This document shows, in pieces, positions 51,151-59,983 of a stretch of DNA of 64,000 nt; position 1 is the first letter of the stretch, and the number at the start of each line of letters is the position of its first letter. This DNA comes from Rhodospirillales bacterium (GTDB lineage Bacteria > Pseudomonadota > Alphaproteobacteria > Rhodospirillales > Casp-alpha2): positions 124,001-188,000 of the forward strand of contig JAEPQO010000002.1 of assembly GCA_017640505.1 (NCBI GenBank). Direction: 5' to 3'. The notes below the pieces were generated by a model. It saw only the letters and a program-made list of their open reading frames with translations, did not search any database and had not been told where the DNA came from. Made by a program: the position numbers and the translations under genes.

Positions 51151-51987
51151 TTCGTCGGCGCGGATCGCCAGTGCCGCGAAGTCGTCCCACTGCGCGCGCG
51201 CGCCACATACCCCGAGCGACTGCGAATTCAGCTTTGTCGACAGCCGGTAAGGTTCGTCTGCGTCGATACGCTGCGCCCTGCCCCCGGCTTCCTCGACGAT
51301 CAGCACGCCGGCCGCGTGGTCCCATGGCTTGAGCAGCCCGCCGTAGCGCGCAAAATCGAGCTTGCCGGCGGCGATATCCATGTATTCACGCCCGACGCAG
51401 CGGTAGCGTTCGGTGATCTTCGGTAGCGGCTGCGACAGCTCGCGGGCCGCCCGTTCCAGCCGGCCGCGCAGCTTCCATCCCGCCGTCATGGTGCCGTCGG
51501 TGAACGGTTTTTCCAGGCGTGCAGGCTGTGTCACCGTCCCTGCGGCATCGCTTATCCACGTGCCGCCGCCACGGATCGCCCAAACCGCGTCTTTTGCGAC
51601 CGGATCGATGATCCATCCCGCGGTGATTTCTCTGTCCATGGCGAGCGCAACGATGACCGTGAACGGCGATTTGCCGTGCGCGAAGTTGTACGTGCCGTCG
51701 ACCGGGTCGACGATCCAGACCGGCCCCGGCTCGGCCAGTGCCTTAAGCATCCCGTGGTCGGCCTCGTAGCCTTCCTCGCCGACGACGCGGCTATCGGGCA
51801 GCAGTGCCGTCAGGTGCCGGCTCAGTGCTGCTTCGGATTCCTTGTCGGCGATGGTAACGAGGTCACCCGGCTTTTTTTCCGAGATTTCATGATCGGCAAG
51901 CGAGCGGTAGCGCGGCAGAATTTCCGCATCCGCCACCTCGCGCATGATGTCGAGCACCTGCGCCGGATTGTCGAGAACGTGCTGCAT
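51142..51987 (-). CDS. Inositol monophosphatase family phosphatase
   Basis: 281 aa. Metal-binding motifs: VGEEGYE, WIVDPVDGTYNFAHG (DPVDGT) and LLKPWDHAAGVLIVEEAGG (WDHAAG). The family includes inositol monophosphatases, CysQ and sugar phosphatases. Convergent with the sugar operon and starting at the stop of the small gene upstream (TGATG). It might dephosphorylate a sugar phosphate intermediate or adenosine 3',5'-bisphosphate. Confidence 0.9.
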   Translation of the reverse strand: MQHVLDNPAQVLDIMREVADAEILPRYRSLADHEISEKKPGDLVTIADKESEAALSRHLTALLPDSRVVGEEGYEADHGMLKALAEPGPVWIVDPVDGTYNFAHGKSPFTVIVALAMDREITAGWIIDPVAKDAVWAIRGGGTWISDAAGTVTQPARLEKPFTDGTMTAGWKLRGRLERAARELSQPLPKITERYRCVGREYMDIAAGKLDFARYGGLLKPWDHAAGVLIVEEAGGRAQRIDADEPYRLSTKLNSQSLGVCGARAQWDDFAALAIRADELT

Positions 51988-52256
51988 CAGTTGATATAGA
52001 GGTCCCTGTCACGGTGATAGGCCGCCGCCGCATCGTCGAGGATCTTTTTGGCCTCGTCGGAGAACTCGCTCCGCTGCATCAGCGCCTGCGTCACGAAGGC
52101 AGCGAAGGTCACCGCCTCGCCCTTGCCGCGAAGATCGAAGGCGTTCGCGAATTCATCCAGTCTGATGTGGATATGCTCGCGCGCCATCACGTTCAACTGA
52201 CGTTTGACGTAGCGGTTCGTCATCCGCCACCTGCTTTGAGCCTCGCGGGTCGCCAT
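51987..52256 (-). CDS. Small hypothetical protein (89 aa)
   Basis: 89 aa from the ATG at 52256, preceded by AGGAGG with good spacing. Sequence is helical and mixed-charge (MTNRYVKRQLNVMAREHIHIRLDEFANAFDL, EAVTFAAFVTQALMQRSEFSDEAKKILDDAAAAYHRDRDLY). The N-terminal half could be a ribbon-helix-helix or similar small DNA-binding unit, but I do not recognise it. The TCTACTAGTAGA palindrome lies directly before its ribosome-binding site. Translationally coupled to the phosphatase gene. Confidence 0.65.
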   Translation of the reverse strand: MATREAQSRWRMTNRYVKRQLNVMAREHIHIRLDEFANAFDLRGKGEAVTFAAFVTQALMQRSEFSDEAKKILDDAAAAYHRDRDLYIN

Positions 52257-52266
52257 CGGCGCCTCC

Positions 52267-52278
52267 TCTACTAGTAGA
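52267..52278. promoter_or_regulatory. TCTACTAGTAGA palindrome next to a ribosome-binding site
   Basis: Perfect 12-base palindrome ending 10 bases before the ATG of the 89-aa gene and touching its AGGAGG. A protein bound here would block translation-site exposure or transcription. Same core as 24509 and 26060. Confidence 0.4.
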
Positions 52279-52367
52279 TTGCGCATTTCGATGGGTAGCG
52301 TGTTTGGCGCGGCCGGGCAATATCCTATTTCAGCAAGTAGGTGCATGAATTGAAGTTGAGGCGGTAT

Positions 52368-52480
52368 GGACCCTGAATCAAGTTCAGGGTGACGGGTTTG
52401 GAGGCTGATCGGGCTAAAATACATCGTCGTCCTGAACTTGCCCCGGATAAATTCCGGGGCTTGGTTCAGGACCCATAAAA
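52368..52480. repeat. Intergenic inverted-repeat element, second copy
   Basis: Contains CCCTGAATCAAGTTCAGGG, then a CCTGAACTTG...TTGGTTCAGG pair enclosing a CCCCGGA...TCCGGGG stem, then CCATAAAA. Matches both units at 21066-21158. Fills most of the gap between the 89-aa gene and hflX. Confidence 0.6.
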
Positions 52481-52512
52481 GCCGGCAAGGTGGACGACCG
52501 AGTTCTTATTCC

Positions 52513-53892
52513 TCACCGCGGTTCCAGCGGCGTTTCGAACTTCTGCTCGAAGCGGGCGGCGACATCGGGTGCGATACGCAGGTCGAGGTGGACGCCCTGC
52601 TCGCCGTCCTCGCGCGACAGCACTTCGGCGCGTTCGTACAACCATGCCAGCGCGGCGCCGTTCTCGAACGGCAGGTCGATGGCGCGGTGCAGGTAATGGC
52701 TGGTCAGGATATCGTCGACCACGTCCAGCAGTTCAGCGCAGCCCGTCCCCATCATGGCCGAAATCGGCACGGCGGCCTGATTGCCGAAACGCGCCCGGTT
52801 GGTGACGAATTCGCGGCTTTCGTCGTCCAGCAGGTCGATCTTGTTGAGCGCCTCGACCACCGGTTTGGCGTGAGCATCGTCGTCGTTGGCGGCGCCGCCC
52901 GCCGGCACCACGTGCAGTTCCGCCATCACGTTCAGCACGTCGGCTTTCTGGGCCTCGGTATCCGGGTGCGCGACATCGCGGACATGGACAATAACATCGG
53001 CCTCGATCACCTCTTCCAGCGTGGCATGGAAAGCCTGCACCAGCTCGTGCGGCAGGTTGGAAACGAACCCGACCGTGTCGGAAATGATGGCATCGCGGCC
53101 GCTCGGCAGCCGGAGACCCCGCATGGTCGGATCGAGGGTCGCGAAAAGCTGGTCCTGCGCCACCACGCCGGCTTCGGTTAACCTGTTGAAAAGCGTGGAT
53201 TTTCCGGCGTTTGTGTAGCCGACAAGCGCGATCACCGGATGCGGCACCCGGCGCCGGGCAGCGCGGTGCAGATCGCGCGTGCGCGAGACGTCGGCGAGGT
53301 CCTTTTTGAGCCTGTCGATGCGCTGGCGGATCAGGCGCCGGTCGGTTTCGATCTGGGTTTCGCCGGGACCGCCCATGAAGCCGACACCGCCGCGCTGGCG
53401 CTCAAGGTGGGTCCAGGACCGCACAAGCCGGCCCAGTTGATAGGTCAGCTGCGCGAGTTCGACCTGCAGCCGCCCTTCCCGCGTGCGGGCGCGCGCGCCG
53501 AAGATTTCCAGGATGAGCCCGGTCCGGTCGAGGACCTTGGCGCTCCAGTCACGTTCCAGGTTGCGCTGCTGCACCGGCGTCAGCTGCGCATCGACGATGA
53601 TGACCGGTTTCGGCGCATCTTCGTCGGCGTGATAAAGCTCGTCGAGGACGTCCGAGATGCGCTCGACAACGCCACCGCCGATCAGGGTCGCGGGCTTCGG
53701 CTGTTTGATCGTGAAGGCTTCGGCGTGCGCAATATCGAGGTCGATGGCCATGGCAAGACCGACGGCTTCCTCAAGCCGGGCCTCGCGCGCGCGGCCATCG
53801 GTCGCGTCTGCGCCGATTTCAGGGTGCACGACAACGCAGCGTTCGCGCTGCGGACGCCGATCGATGCCGCCGCCAGCGCCCTGCTTACTCAC
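52513..53892 (-). CDS. hflX: GTPase HflX
   Basis: 459 aa from a GTG at 53892 that overlaps the hfq stop (GTGA). The N-terminal HflX domain ends in [22 protein letters not shown]; the G domain has G1 [10 protein letters not shown]2 and G3 [10 protein letters not shown], and G4 NKID. HflX splits stalled or heat-damaged ribosomes. hfq-hflX is the usual order in proteobacteria. Confidence 0.96.
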   Translation of the reverse strand: MSKQGAGGGIDRRPQRERCVVVHPEIGADATDGRAREARLEEAVGLAMAIDLDIAHAEAFTIKQPKPATLIGGGVVERISDVLDELYHADEDAPKPVIIVDAQLTPVQQRNLERDWSAKVLDRTGLILEIFGARARTREGRLQVELAQLTYQLGRLVRSWTHLERQRGGVGFMGGPGETQIETDRRLIRQRIDRLKKDLADVSRTRDLHRAARRRVPHPVIALVGYTNAGKSTLFNRLTEAGVVAQDQLFATLDPTMRGLRLPSGRDAIISDTVGFVSNLPHELVQAFHATLEEVIEADVIVHVRDVAHPDTEAQKADVLNVMAELHVVPAGGAANDDDAHAKPVVEALNKIDLLDDESREFVTNRARFGNQAAVPISAMMGTGCAELLDVVDDILTSHYLHRAIDLPFENGAALAWLYERAEVLSREDGEQGVHLDLRIAPDVAARFEQKFETPLEPR

Positions 53893-54146
53893 GCATCCTC
53901 GGCTGCGTCGTCCTTTTCCGGCTCGAACAGCTGAACGGGCGTCGACGGCATAATCGTCGAGATCGCGTGTTTGTAGACAAGCTGAGTGTGACCGTCCCGC
54001 CGCAGCAGGACCGAGAAGTTGTCGAACCAGGTCACGATGCCCTGAAGCTTGACGCCATTGACCAGAAACACGGTGACCGGCGTCTTGTTCTTGCGAATGT
54101 AATTAAGGAAAACGTCCTGCACGTTTTGGGGTTTATCTGCGGACAT
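53889..54146 (-). CDS. hfq: RNA chaperone Hfq
   Basis: 85 aa. Sm1 motif [37 protein letters not shown] and Sm2 [10 protein letters not shown] are both complete, with a short acidic C-terminal tail. Forms hexamers that pair small RNAs with mRNAs. Encoded between a HAD phosphatase gene and hflX. Confidence 0.97.
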   Translation of the reverse strand: MSADKPQNVQDVFLNYIRKNKTPVTVFLVNGVKLQGIVTWFDNFSVLLRRDGHTQLVYKHAISTIMPSTPVQLFEPEKDDAAEDA

Positions 54147-54238
54147 TCTTTATTCCCCCTGTTCGTCGCCACATTTTGCAGCGGTTTATAGGTTTTTCCG
54201 TGCCTTAGGCGCGGATTTTTTGTTCCAAGCGATGGAGA

Positions 54239-54895
54239 TTACATGGATTGCAGGAAATTGCAAAGCGATTGGCAGTTCCCGAAATGATGGACCGGCGGGT
54301 GTGCGCCGAACTCCCCGTCACCGGGCGCTTCGGGGCGCAACAGCACGGGAATGCATCCCGTGTTGACCGCGCATGTCAGGTCGATGTCGGCATCGCCCAC
54401 GAACCACACCTTCGGCCCCGGGTTGAAGTCGCCCTGTTCGAGCGCCATGTGCACGGGTGCCGGGTCCGGCTTGTCCCGGTCCGCGTCGAACGCGCCGATC
54501 AGGGCCGAGAAATGCCGGTGCCAGCCGAGCGCCTTGGCTTCCTTGCGCAGGTAATCGCCACGCTTGTTGGAAACGATGCTGAGATAAAATCCGGCGTCCG
54601 CCAGTTGTTTCAGCATGTCGTCCGCGCCCTCGGTGGGCTTGATCGCGTCGGCGTGAATATTGGCATAGCGCTTGTAGAATACGTCGGACGCCGCTTCCCA
54701 TTCGTCACCGAAGATCTTGGGGAAGCGGTCGCGGACGGATTCCCTGACGTTGGCGCGGGTTTCGTCGAGGGTCCATTCCCTGAGGCCGAAGGCGCGGTAC
54801 GTGGTGTTCAGCGCGTCGTGGATCACGGGCCAGCTGTCGACCAGCGTGTTGTCCCAGTCGAAGATGAGGGCGCGGGGTTTCTCTGATGCGGTCAC
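54239..54895 (-). CDS. HAD-superfamily hydrolase (Gph-like)
   Basis: 218 aa. Motif I FDWDNTLVDSW, motif II IVSNKRGDYL and motif III-IV VGDADIDLTCAVNTG are intact, with an inserted helical cap (about residues 20-85). Phosphoglycolate-phosphatase-like, but substrate range in this family is wide. Begins 3 bases after the trkA stop, in the ntr-trkA-hfq run. Confidence 0.87.
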   Translation of the reverse strand: MTASEKPRALIFDWDNTLVDSWPVIHDALNTTYRAFGLREWTLDETRANVRESVRDRFPKIFGDEWEAASDVFYKRYANIHADAIKPTEGADDMLKQLADAGFYLSIVSNKRGDYLRKEAKALGWHRHFSALIGAFDADRDKPDPAPVHMALEQGDFNPGPKVWFVGDADIDLTCAVNTGCIPVLLRPEAPGDGEFGAHPPVHHFGNCQSLCNFLQSM

Positions 54896-54898
54896 GGT

Positions 54899-56275
54899 CT
54901 AGAAATACTCAAGCTGGACCGAGAACATCTTTTCGACCTTGCGGATGACGTCGGCGGCTGCGAACAGCACCACCCGGTCGCCGGCCTCGACGACGGTGTT
55001 TCCGCTCGGATAGATCGTCGCGCCGTCGCGCACGATGGCACCGATGAGCACGCCCTGCGGCAGTTTCGCCTCGCGTAGCGGCGTGCCGACGAGTTCCGAC
55101 GTCTGCAAGGCCTCGGCCTCGATCAGCTCGCCGAAATCTTCGCGCAGCGTGTGCACTGAATGAATCCGGCCGCGGCGGACATGCTGCAGGATCTTCGACA
55201 CCGTGATATTTCGGGGGCTGACCGTCACGTCGATGCCGATCGAGCCGACGAGATCCTCGTAGCTTTGGTTATTGACCAGCGTCACGACGCGTGAACAGCC
55301 GAACTTCTTGGCCAGCAGGCTGGACAGGATATTCGTCTCGTCGTCGTTGGTGACGGCGACCACGGTTTCCGTGCCGGCGACGTTGGCCTCTTCGAGGATA
55401 TCCTGGTCGATGACGCTGCCGTTGATGACGATGGTTTTGTCCAGTTCGCCGGCAATGGCTTCGGCGCGTTCCTTGTTGGCCTCGATGATCTTGGCCCGCA
55501 CCCAGTCGTGGTTTTCCTCGAGTTCCTTGGCGAGGAACATCCCGATGTTGCCGCCGCCGAAGATCAGAAGGTTGCGGGCTTCGCGCTCCTCGTGGCCAAA
55601 GGCCACCATGGCGCGGTCAATCTGGTCGCTGTCGACGACGAAATAGACTTCGTCACCGGCCAGCATCTGGTCTTCGCCCTTGGGCACGATCGGTTTGCCG
55701 TCGCGGATCAGGCCAACGATGACGATGTTGAGGTCCGGGAACAGCTGCGACAACTGCCTGAGCGGCGTGTTGACCAGTGGGCAGTCTTCCTTGCAGCGCA
55801 CGCCGAGCAGTTTCACCTTGTTGTCGACCAGCGGGATCATTTCGAACGCGCCCGGCACCTCGAGACGGCGCGTGACGGCACGGGCGACCTCGATCTCCGG
55901 CGAGATAATGACGTCGATCGGCATGTGATCGCGCGAGAACATGTTGGCCCACATCGGCTGCAGGTAACTCTGGTGGCGGATGCGTGCGATCTTGGTCGGC
56001 ACCCCGAACAGCGAATGCGCGACCTGACAGGCGACCATGTTGGTTTCGTCGGCCAGCGTCACGGCGATGATCAGGTCGGCGTCGCCGACGCCCGCGCGTT
56101 CCAGCACGTCCGGGTGCGAGCCGTGCCCGACGATTCCGTTGACGTCATGCGCGTCGGAAATCTGCCGCACGAGGTTCTCCGACTGGTCGACGACGGTTAC
56201 GTCGTGGTTTTCGAGCGCGAGATGACGGGCGATGTTTGACCCCACCTTCCCTGCGCCGCATACGATGATCTTCAT
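54899..56275 (-). CDS. trkA: Trk potassium uptake NAD-binding subunit TrkA
   Basis: 458 aa with two tandem RCK units: the N-terminal IIVCGAGKVGSNIARHLALENHDVTVVDQ and the second LLIFGGGNIGMFLAKELEEN, each followed by an RCK_C domain (about 145-225 and 370-455). Gates the TrkG/TrkH potassium channel from the cytoplasmic side. Its place after ntrX is conserved in alphaproteobacteria. Confidence 0.95.
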   Translation of the reverse strand: MKIIVCGAGKVGSNIARHLALENHDVTVVDQSENLVRQISDAHDVNGIVGHGSHPDVLERAGVGDADLIIAVTLADETNMVACQVAHSLFGVPTKIARIRHQSYLQPMWANMFSRDHMPIDVIISPEIEVARAVTRRLEVPGAFEMIPLVDNKVKLLGVRCKEDCPLVNTPLRQLSQLFPDLNIVIVGLIRDGKPIVPKGEDQMLAGDEVYFVVDSDQIDRAMVAFGHEEREARNLLIFGGGNIGMFLAKELEENHDWVRAKIIEANKERAEAIAGELDKTIVINGSVIDQDILEEANVAGTETVVAVTNDDETNILSSLLAKKFGCSRVVTLVNNQSYEDLVGSIGIDVTVSPRNITVSKILQHVRRGRIHSVHTLREDFGELIEAEALQTSELVGTPLREAKLPQGVLIGAIVRDGATIYPSGNTVVEAGDRVVLFAAADVIRKVEKMFSVQLEYF

Positions 56276-56324
56276 GCCGGAACCCGTACCTGTTGATTGC
56301 TGCCCAGTTCTACTGCGCTTGGAG

Positions 56325-57704
56325 CTACTGTTTGTCCTGACCGCGAACGCCGAGCGATTTCAGCTTCCGGTGCAATGCCGACCGCTCCATACCGACGAAC
56401 TGCGCGGTTTGCGAGATGTTACCCCCGAAACGCTCCACCTGGGCAAGCAGATACTCGCGTTCGAACATTTCGCGGGCGTCCCGCAACGGCAGCGACATGA
56501 TCTCGGCATTGCGCTCGACGTCAACCGATGGTGCATTCCCCATGATCTCGGGCGGCAGCATGTTGCCCGAAATCGGCTGCGACGGGTCGCCCGGCGCCAT
56601 GATCAGAAGCCGCTCGATAACGTTCCGGAGCTCGCGTACGTTGCCCGGCCAGCCGTAGGTCTGCAGCGCCGCCAGTGCATCGTCCGAAAAGTCCCTGACC
56701 GTCTGGCCCGTGGCGTTAGCCGCCGTGTTCATGAAATGGCGGGCCAGAACGGGGATGTCGTCGCGCCGCTCAATCAGCGCCGGGATGTGGATCGGAACCA
56801 CGTTCAGGCGGTAATAGAGATCTTCACGCAGGTTGCCGGCGTTGATCTCCGCGGTCAGGTCCTTGGTTGTCGATGCCATCACACGGACATCGACCTGGAC
56901 CTGGGCGTTGCCGCCGACGCGTTCGAATATCTGTTCCTGAAGGACACGCACTATCTTGCCCTGGGTTTCCAGCGGCATGTCGCCGATCTCGTCCAGCAGC
57001 AGCGTTCCCTGGTGCGCGCGTTCGAACATGCCGACCTTGCGGCCGCTGCCCTCGCCGCCCTCGACGCCGAACAGTTCGGTTTCCATCCGGTCCGGGTGCA
57101 TGGCGGCGCAGTTGACGACGCAGAACGGCCCCTCGGGCCGTTTCGAATGCGCGTGGACCAGCCGTGCGATGACTTCCTTACCGGCGCCGGGTGGGCCGGA
57201 AATGATGATGCGCGAGTTGGTCGGCGCGGCGCGATCGACGGCCTGGCGTACTTCCTTGATGGAGGCCGAATTGCCCAGCAGGTCGAGCGATGTCCCGGCG
57301 CGCGTGCGCAATTCGGCATTTTCGCGCCGCAACTGTGCCGCCTCCGTTGCACGTTCGATCAGCAGCAACAGACGGTCGGCGGTAAACGGTTTCTCGATGA
57401 AATCGTAGGCGCCGTATTTGATGGCCTGAACCGCGGTTTCGACCGTGCCGTGGCCGCTCATCATGAGCACCGGTACGTCCGGGTGGTTTTCCTTGATCTT
57501 CTTCAGGATGCCGATGCCGTCGAGTTGGCTGCCCTGCAGCCAGATATCGAGCAGAACCAGACTCGGTTCCCGCTTTTCGACAGCATCGAGTGCCGAGCGG
57601 GAATCGCGCGCCTCGCGGGTATCGAAACCTTCGTCGCGAAGAATTTCCGACGTGAGTACGCGGATATCTTGCTCGTCGTCGACGATGAGAATGTCTTTAG
57701 CCAT
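56325..57704 (-). CDS. ntrX: Nitrogen regulation response regulator NtrX
   Basis: 459 aa: receiver (phospho-Asp in LVLLDIWLQGSQLDG), AAA+ domain (Walker A GPPGAGKE, DEIGDMPLETQG), and a Fis-type helix-turn-helix (NISQTAQFVGMERSALHRKLKSLG). The sigma54 contact loop is not GAFTGA: the segment between ELFG and FERA reads VEGGEGSGRKVGM. As for other alphaproteobacterial NtrX proteins, sigma54-independent regulation is likely. Partner kinase NtrY is 32 bases upstream. Confidence 0.95.
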   Translation of the reverse strand: MAKDILIVDDEQDIRVLTSEILRDEGFDTREARDSRSALDAVEKREPSLVLLDIWLQGSQLDGIGILKKIKENHPDVPVLMMSGHGTVETAVQAIKYGAYDFIEKPFTADRLLLLIERATEAAQLRRENAELRTRAGTSLDLLGNSASIKEVRQAVDRAAPTNSRIIISGPPGAGKEVIARLVHAHSKRPEGPFCVVNCAAMHPDRMETELFGVEGGEGSGRKVGMFERAHQGTLLLDEIGDMPLETQGKIVRVLQEQIFERVGGNAQVQVDVRVMASTTKDLTAEINAGNLREDLYYRLNVVPIHIPALIERRDDIPVLARHFMNTAANATGQTVRDFSDDALAALQTYGWPGNVRELRNVIERLLIMAPGDPSQPISGNMLPPEIMGNAPSVDVERNAEIMSLPLRDAREMFEREYLLAQVERFGGNISQTAQFVGMERSALHRKLKSLGVRGQDKQ

Positions 57705-57736
57705 CTGCGTTCGTTTCTTTTCTTTTTTCGTTCTTG

Positions 57737-59983
57737 TCAGGTCGCCGAGGCGGAAGATACGGCGTCGACGTCATCGCTATCGGCGATTCCCTCTGCCTCC
57801 ATGCGAGGGAACCGAAGCGTGACGTTTGCCCCGCGTGGCGAGCGGTTCGTCAGGGTCAACGAGCCGCCGTGTTCTTCCATGATCTTTTTCACGATGGCAA
57901 GGCCAAGTCCAGTCCCCTTCTCGCGCGTCGTGACATACGGTTCGGTGAGGCGGTCCTGGTCTTCCTCCGGAAGGCCGCGCCCATCGTCGCTTACGACAAT
58001 GATCGCCGACCTGTCGGTGTCGTCGGCGTCGATGCGCAACGTTACCTTGCCGTCGACACCCTCGTCCCCCGCTTCGCGGGCACCATCGATGGATTCGGCG
58101 CCGTTCTTCAGGACGTTAGTCAGCACCCGCGAGACCTGCCGTGCATCGCACGGCACGATCACGTCGTCGTCGGGAAGGATGAGTTCATAGTCGATATCGC
58201 CGTCGCGGTTGCGTTCGAGGAACACCGCCTGGCGGCACAGTTCTGACAGGTTCTCCATCTTGATGCTCGGTTGCGGCATGCGTGCGAACGACGAGAACTC
58301 GTCGACCATGCGGCCGATATCTCCGACCTGGCGAATGATGGTTTCGGTCAGTTTGTCGAAGGTTTCCTTGTCGCTGGAAATCTCCTTCAGGTACTTGCGG
58401 TTCAGGCGCTCGGCGGAGAGCTGGATCGGCGTCAGCGGATTCTTGATCTCGTGGGCAATGCGGCGCGCGACGTCCGCCCATGCCGCCTTTCGCTGCGCGG
58501 AAAGAAGCTCGGTCACGTCGTCGAACGTCACCACGAAGCCGACGATGCTGTTGTCCAGATGTTCGGCGGCGACACGGACCAGGAACGTTTTCTGACCGTC
58601 TTTCCGGTGCACGGTAATTTCAGCCTGCTGAAGCCGGTCGGGGCGTGCCTTCGACTGTTCGACCATCACTTCCAGTTCCGGCACGACGTCGACAAGTTTC
58701 TCGCCGATATGGTCCTGCAGGTTCATGCCCAGCAGGTTCGATGCCGACCGGTTCGGCAGGTTGATCCGCGCCTCCGCATCGAGACCGACGACGCCCGCCG
58801 AAACGCCCGCCAGCACGGTTTCGGTAAAATGCCGCCGTTCGTCCAGTTCGACGTTCGCCGCGATCAGGCCCTGCTGCTGGGAATAGATGCGCTCAGTCAT
58901 GTTGTTGAACGCATGGCCCAGTGTCGCGATTTCGTCTTTGGCCTCCTTGGCGTCGACGCGGACGGAAAGATCACCCTTCGAGACCTTGTCCGTGGCATCG
59001 ATCAGCCTGGTGACCGGCTCGGCGAGTTGTGCCGAGACCGTCATCCCGATCCAGATCGCCGCCAGGATCAGGATGAGGACGGCGATGGCATAGATCAGCA
59101 CGAAGCTGATCTGCACACCGCTGCGCGTCGCTTCAAGCTGGTTATACTCGTCGAATGCCTTGCGAATGCCGGTGATGTGTTGGAGCACACGCGGGTCGAC
59201 GAACCGTTCGACCAGCAGGTATGCATTCACGAACCGGTTGAGTTTGACCAGGGCGCGGACCTTGTCCTCGTTTTCCGAGCCGAGCAGCGTGACTTCGCCC
59301 TTGTCCGCCTGTTCGAACGCGGTCGGCGGGATTTCCTCGATCACCGTCGAAAGTGCAAATTCGGAACGTGCCAGCGTGTTTCCGAGGCTGTCGATCACGA
59401 CGGCTTCCGGGAGTTCGCGGAGCGTCGCATTGGCGGTCAGGATGCGGTTGAATTCCCAAGGGTTGGCGATCAGCGTCGGCGCATTCAGGTTCAGAACGTA
59501 GGCAACGCTGTATGCCTGGTTGGCGATATTCTGACGGTGTTCCTTGAGGTAGGCCTCCGTCACACCCGCCGACTCCCGCAGTGCGCCGGACACCCGGTCG
59601 TTGAACCACGCTTCCAGTCCGAAGTTGAGCGACAGGTAGGAAAAGACGGCGACGAGCAGCGCCGGCGTGACCGCGATCATCGCGAACAGCATCACCAGCC
59701 GGCCCTGAAGCCCGGCGCCGGCACGGCCGCTGGTGCGCGCGAGCCAGAGCGTGATGACCCGTCTTGCGACGACGATGCAGAGCGCCAGCAACAGGATACT
59801 GTCGATGGCCAGAAGCCAGCGCAATTCTTCGACGCGCTCGCGCACCGCGGTGGTGTCGGTCATCAGCGAGACGGTGGCGACCCCCGAAACCACGGCGGCG
59901 ATCGCGAGCAGAGAGGCGAAGCGGCGTTGCAGGCTGCTGTTGGAGAGCCTTTCCCTGAAGTTCGCTGCCGGCTTGGCCGTCAT
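57737..59983 (-). CDS. ntrY: Sensor histidine kinase NtrY
   Basis: 748 aa. Four N-terminal membrane segments and a periplasmic region (about 110-290), a HAMP linker ([23 protein letters not shown]), a PAS domain (about 385-490), HisKA with [21 protein letters not shown] and HATPase_c ([33 protein letters not shown]). Phosphorylates NtrX. Overlaps ntrC by 4 bases. Confidence 0.95.
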   Translation of the reverse strand: MTAKPAANFRERLSNSSLQRRFASLLAIAAVVSGVATVSLMTDTTAVRERVEELRWLLAIDSILLLALCIVVARRVITLWLARTSGRAGAGLQGRLVMLFAMIAVTPALLVAVFSYLSLNFGLEAWFNDRVSGALRESAGVTEAYLKEHRQNIANQAYSVAYVLNLNAPTLIANPWEFNRILTANATLRELPEAVVIDSLGNTLARSEFALSTVIEEIPPTAFEQADKGEVTLLGSENEDKVRALVKLNRFVNAYLLVERFVDPRVLQHITGIRKAFDEYNQLEATRSGVQISFVLIYAIAVLILILAAIWIGMTVSAQLAEPVTRLIDATDKVSKGDLSVRVDAKEAKDEIATLGHAFNNMTERIYSQQQGLIAANVELDERRHFTETVLAGVSAGVVGLDAEARINLPNRSASNLLGMNLQDHIGEKLVDVVPELEVMVEQSKARPDRLQQAEITVHRKDGQKTFLVRVAAEHLDNSIVGFVVTFDDVTELLSAQRKAAWADVARRIAHEIKNPLTPIQLSAERLNRKYLKEISSDKETFDKLTETIIRQVGDIGRMVDEFSSFARMPQPSIKMENLSELCRQAVFLERNRDGDIDYELILPDDDVIVPCDARQVSRVLTNVLKNGAESIDGAREAGDEGVDGKVTLRIDADDTDRSAIIVVSDDGRGLPEEDQDRLTEPYVTTREKGTGLGLAIVKKIMEEHGGSLTLTNRSPRGANVTLRFPRMEAEGIADSDDVDAVSSASAT

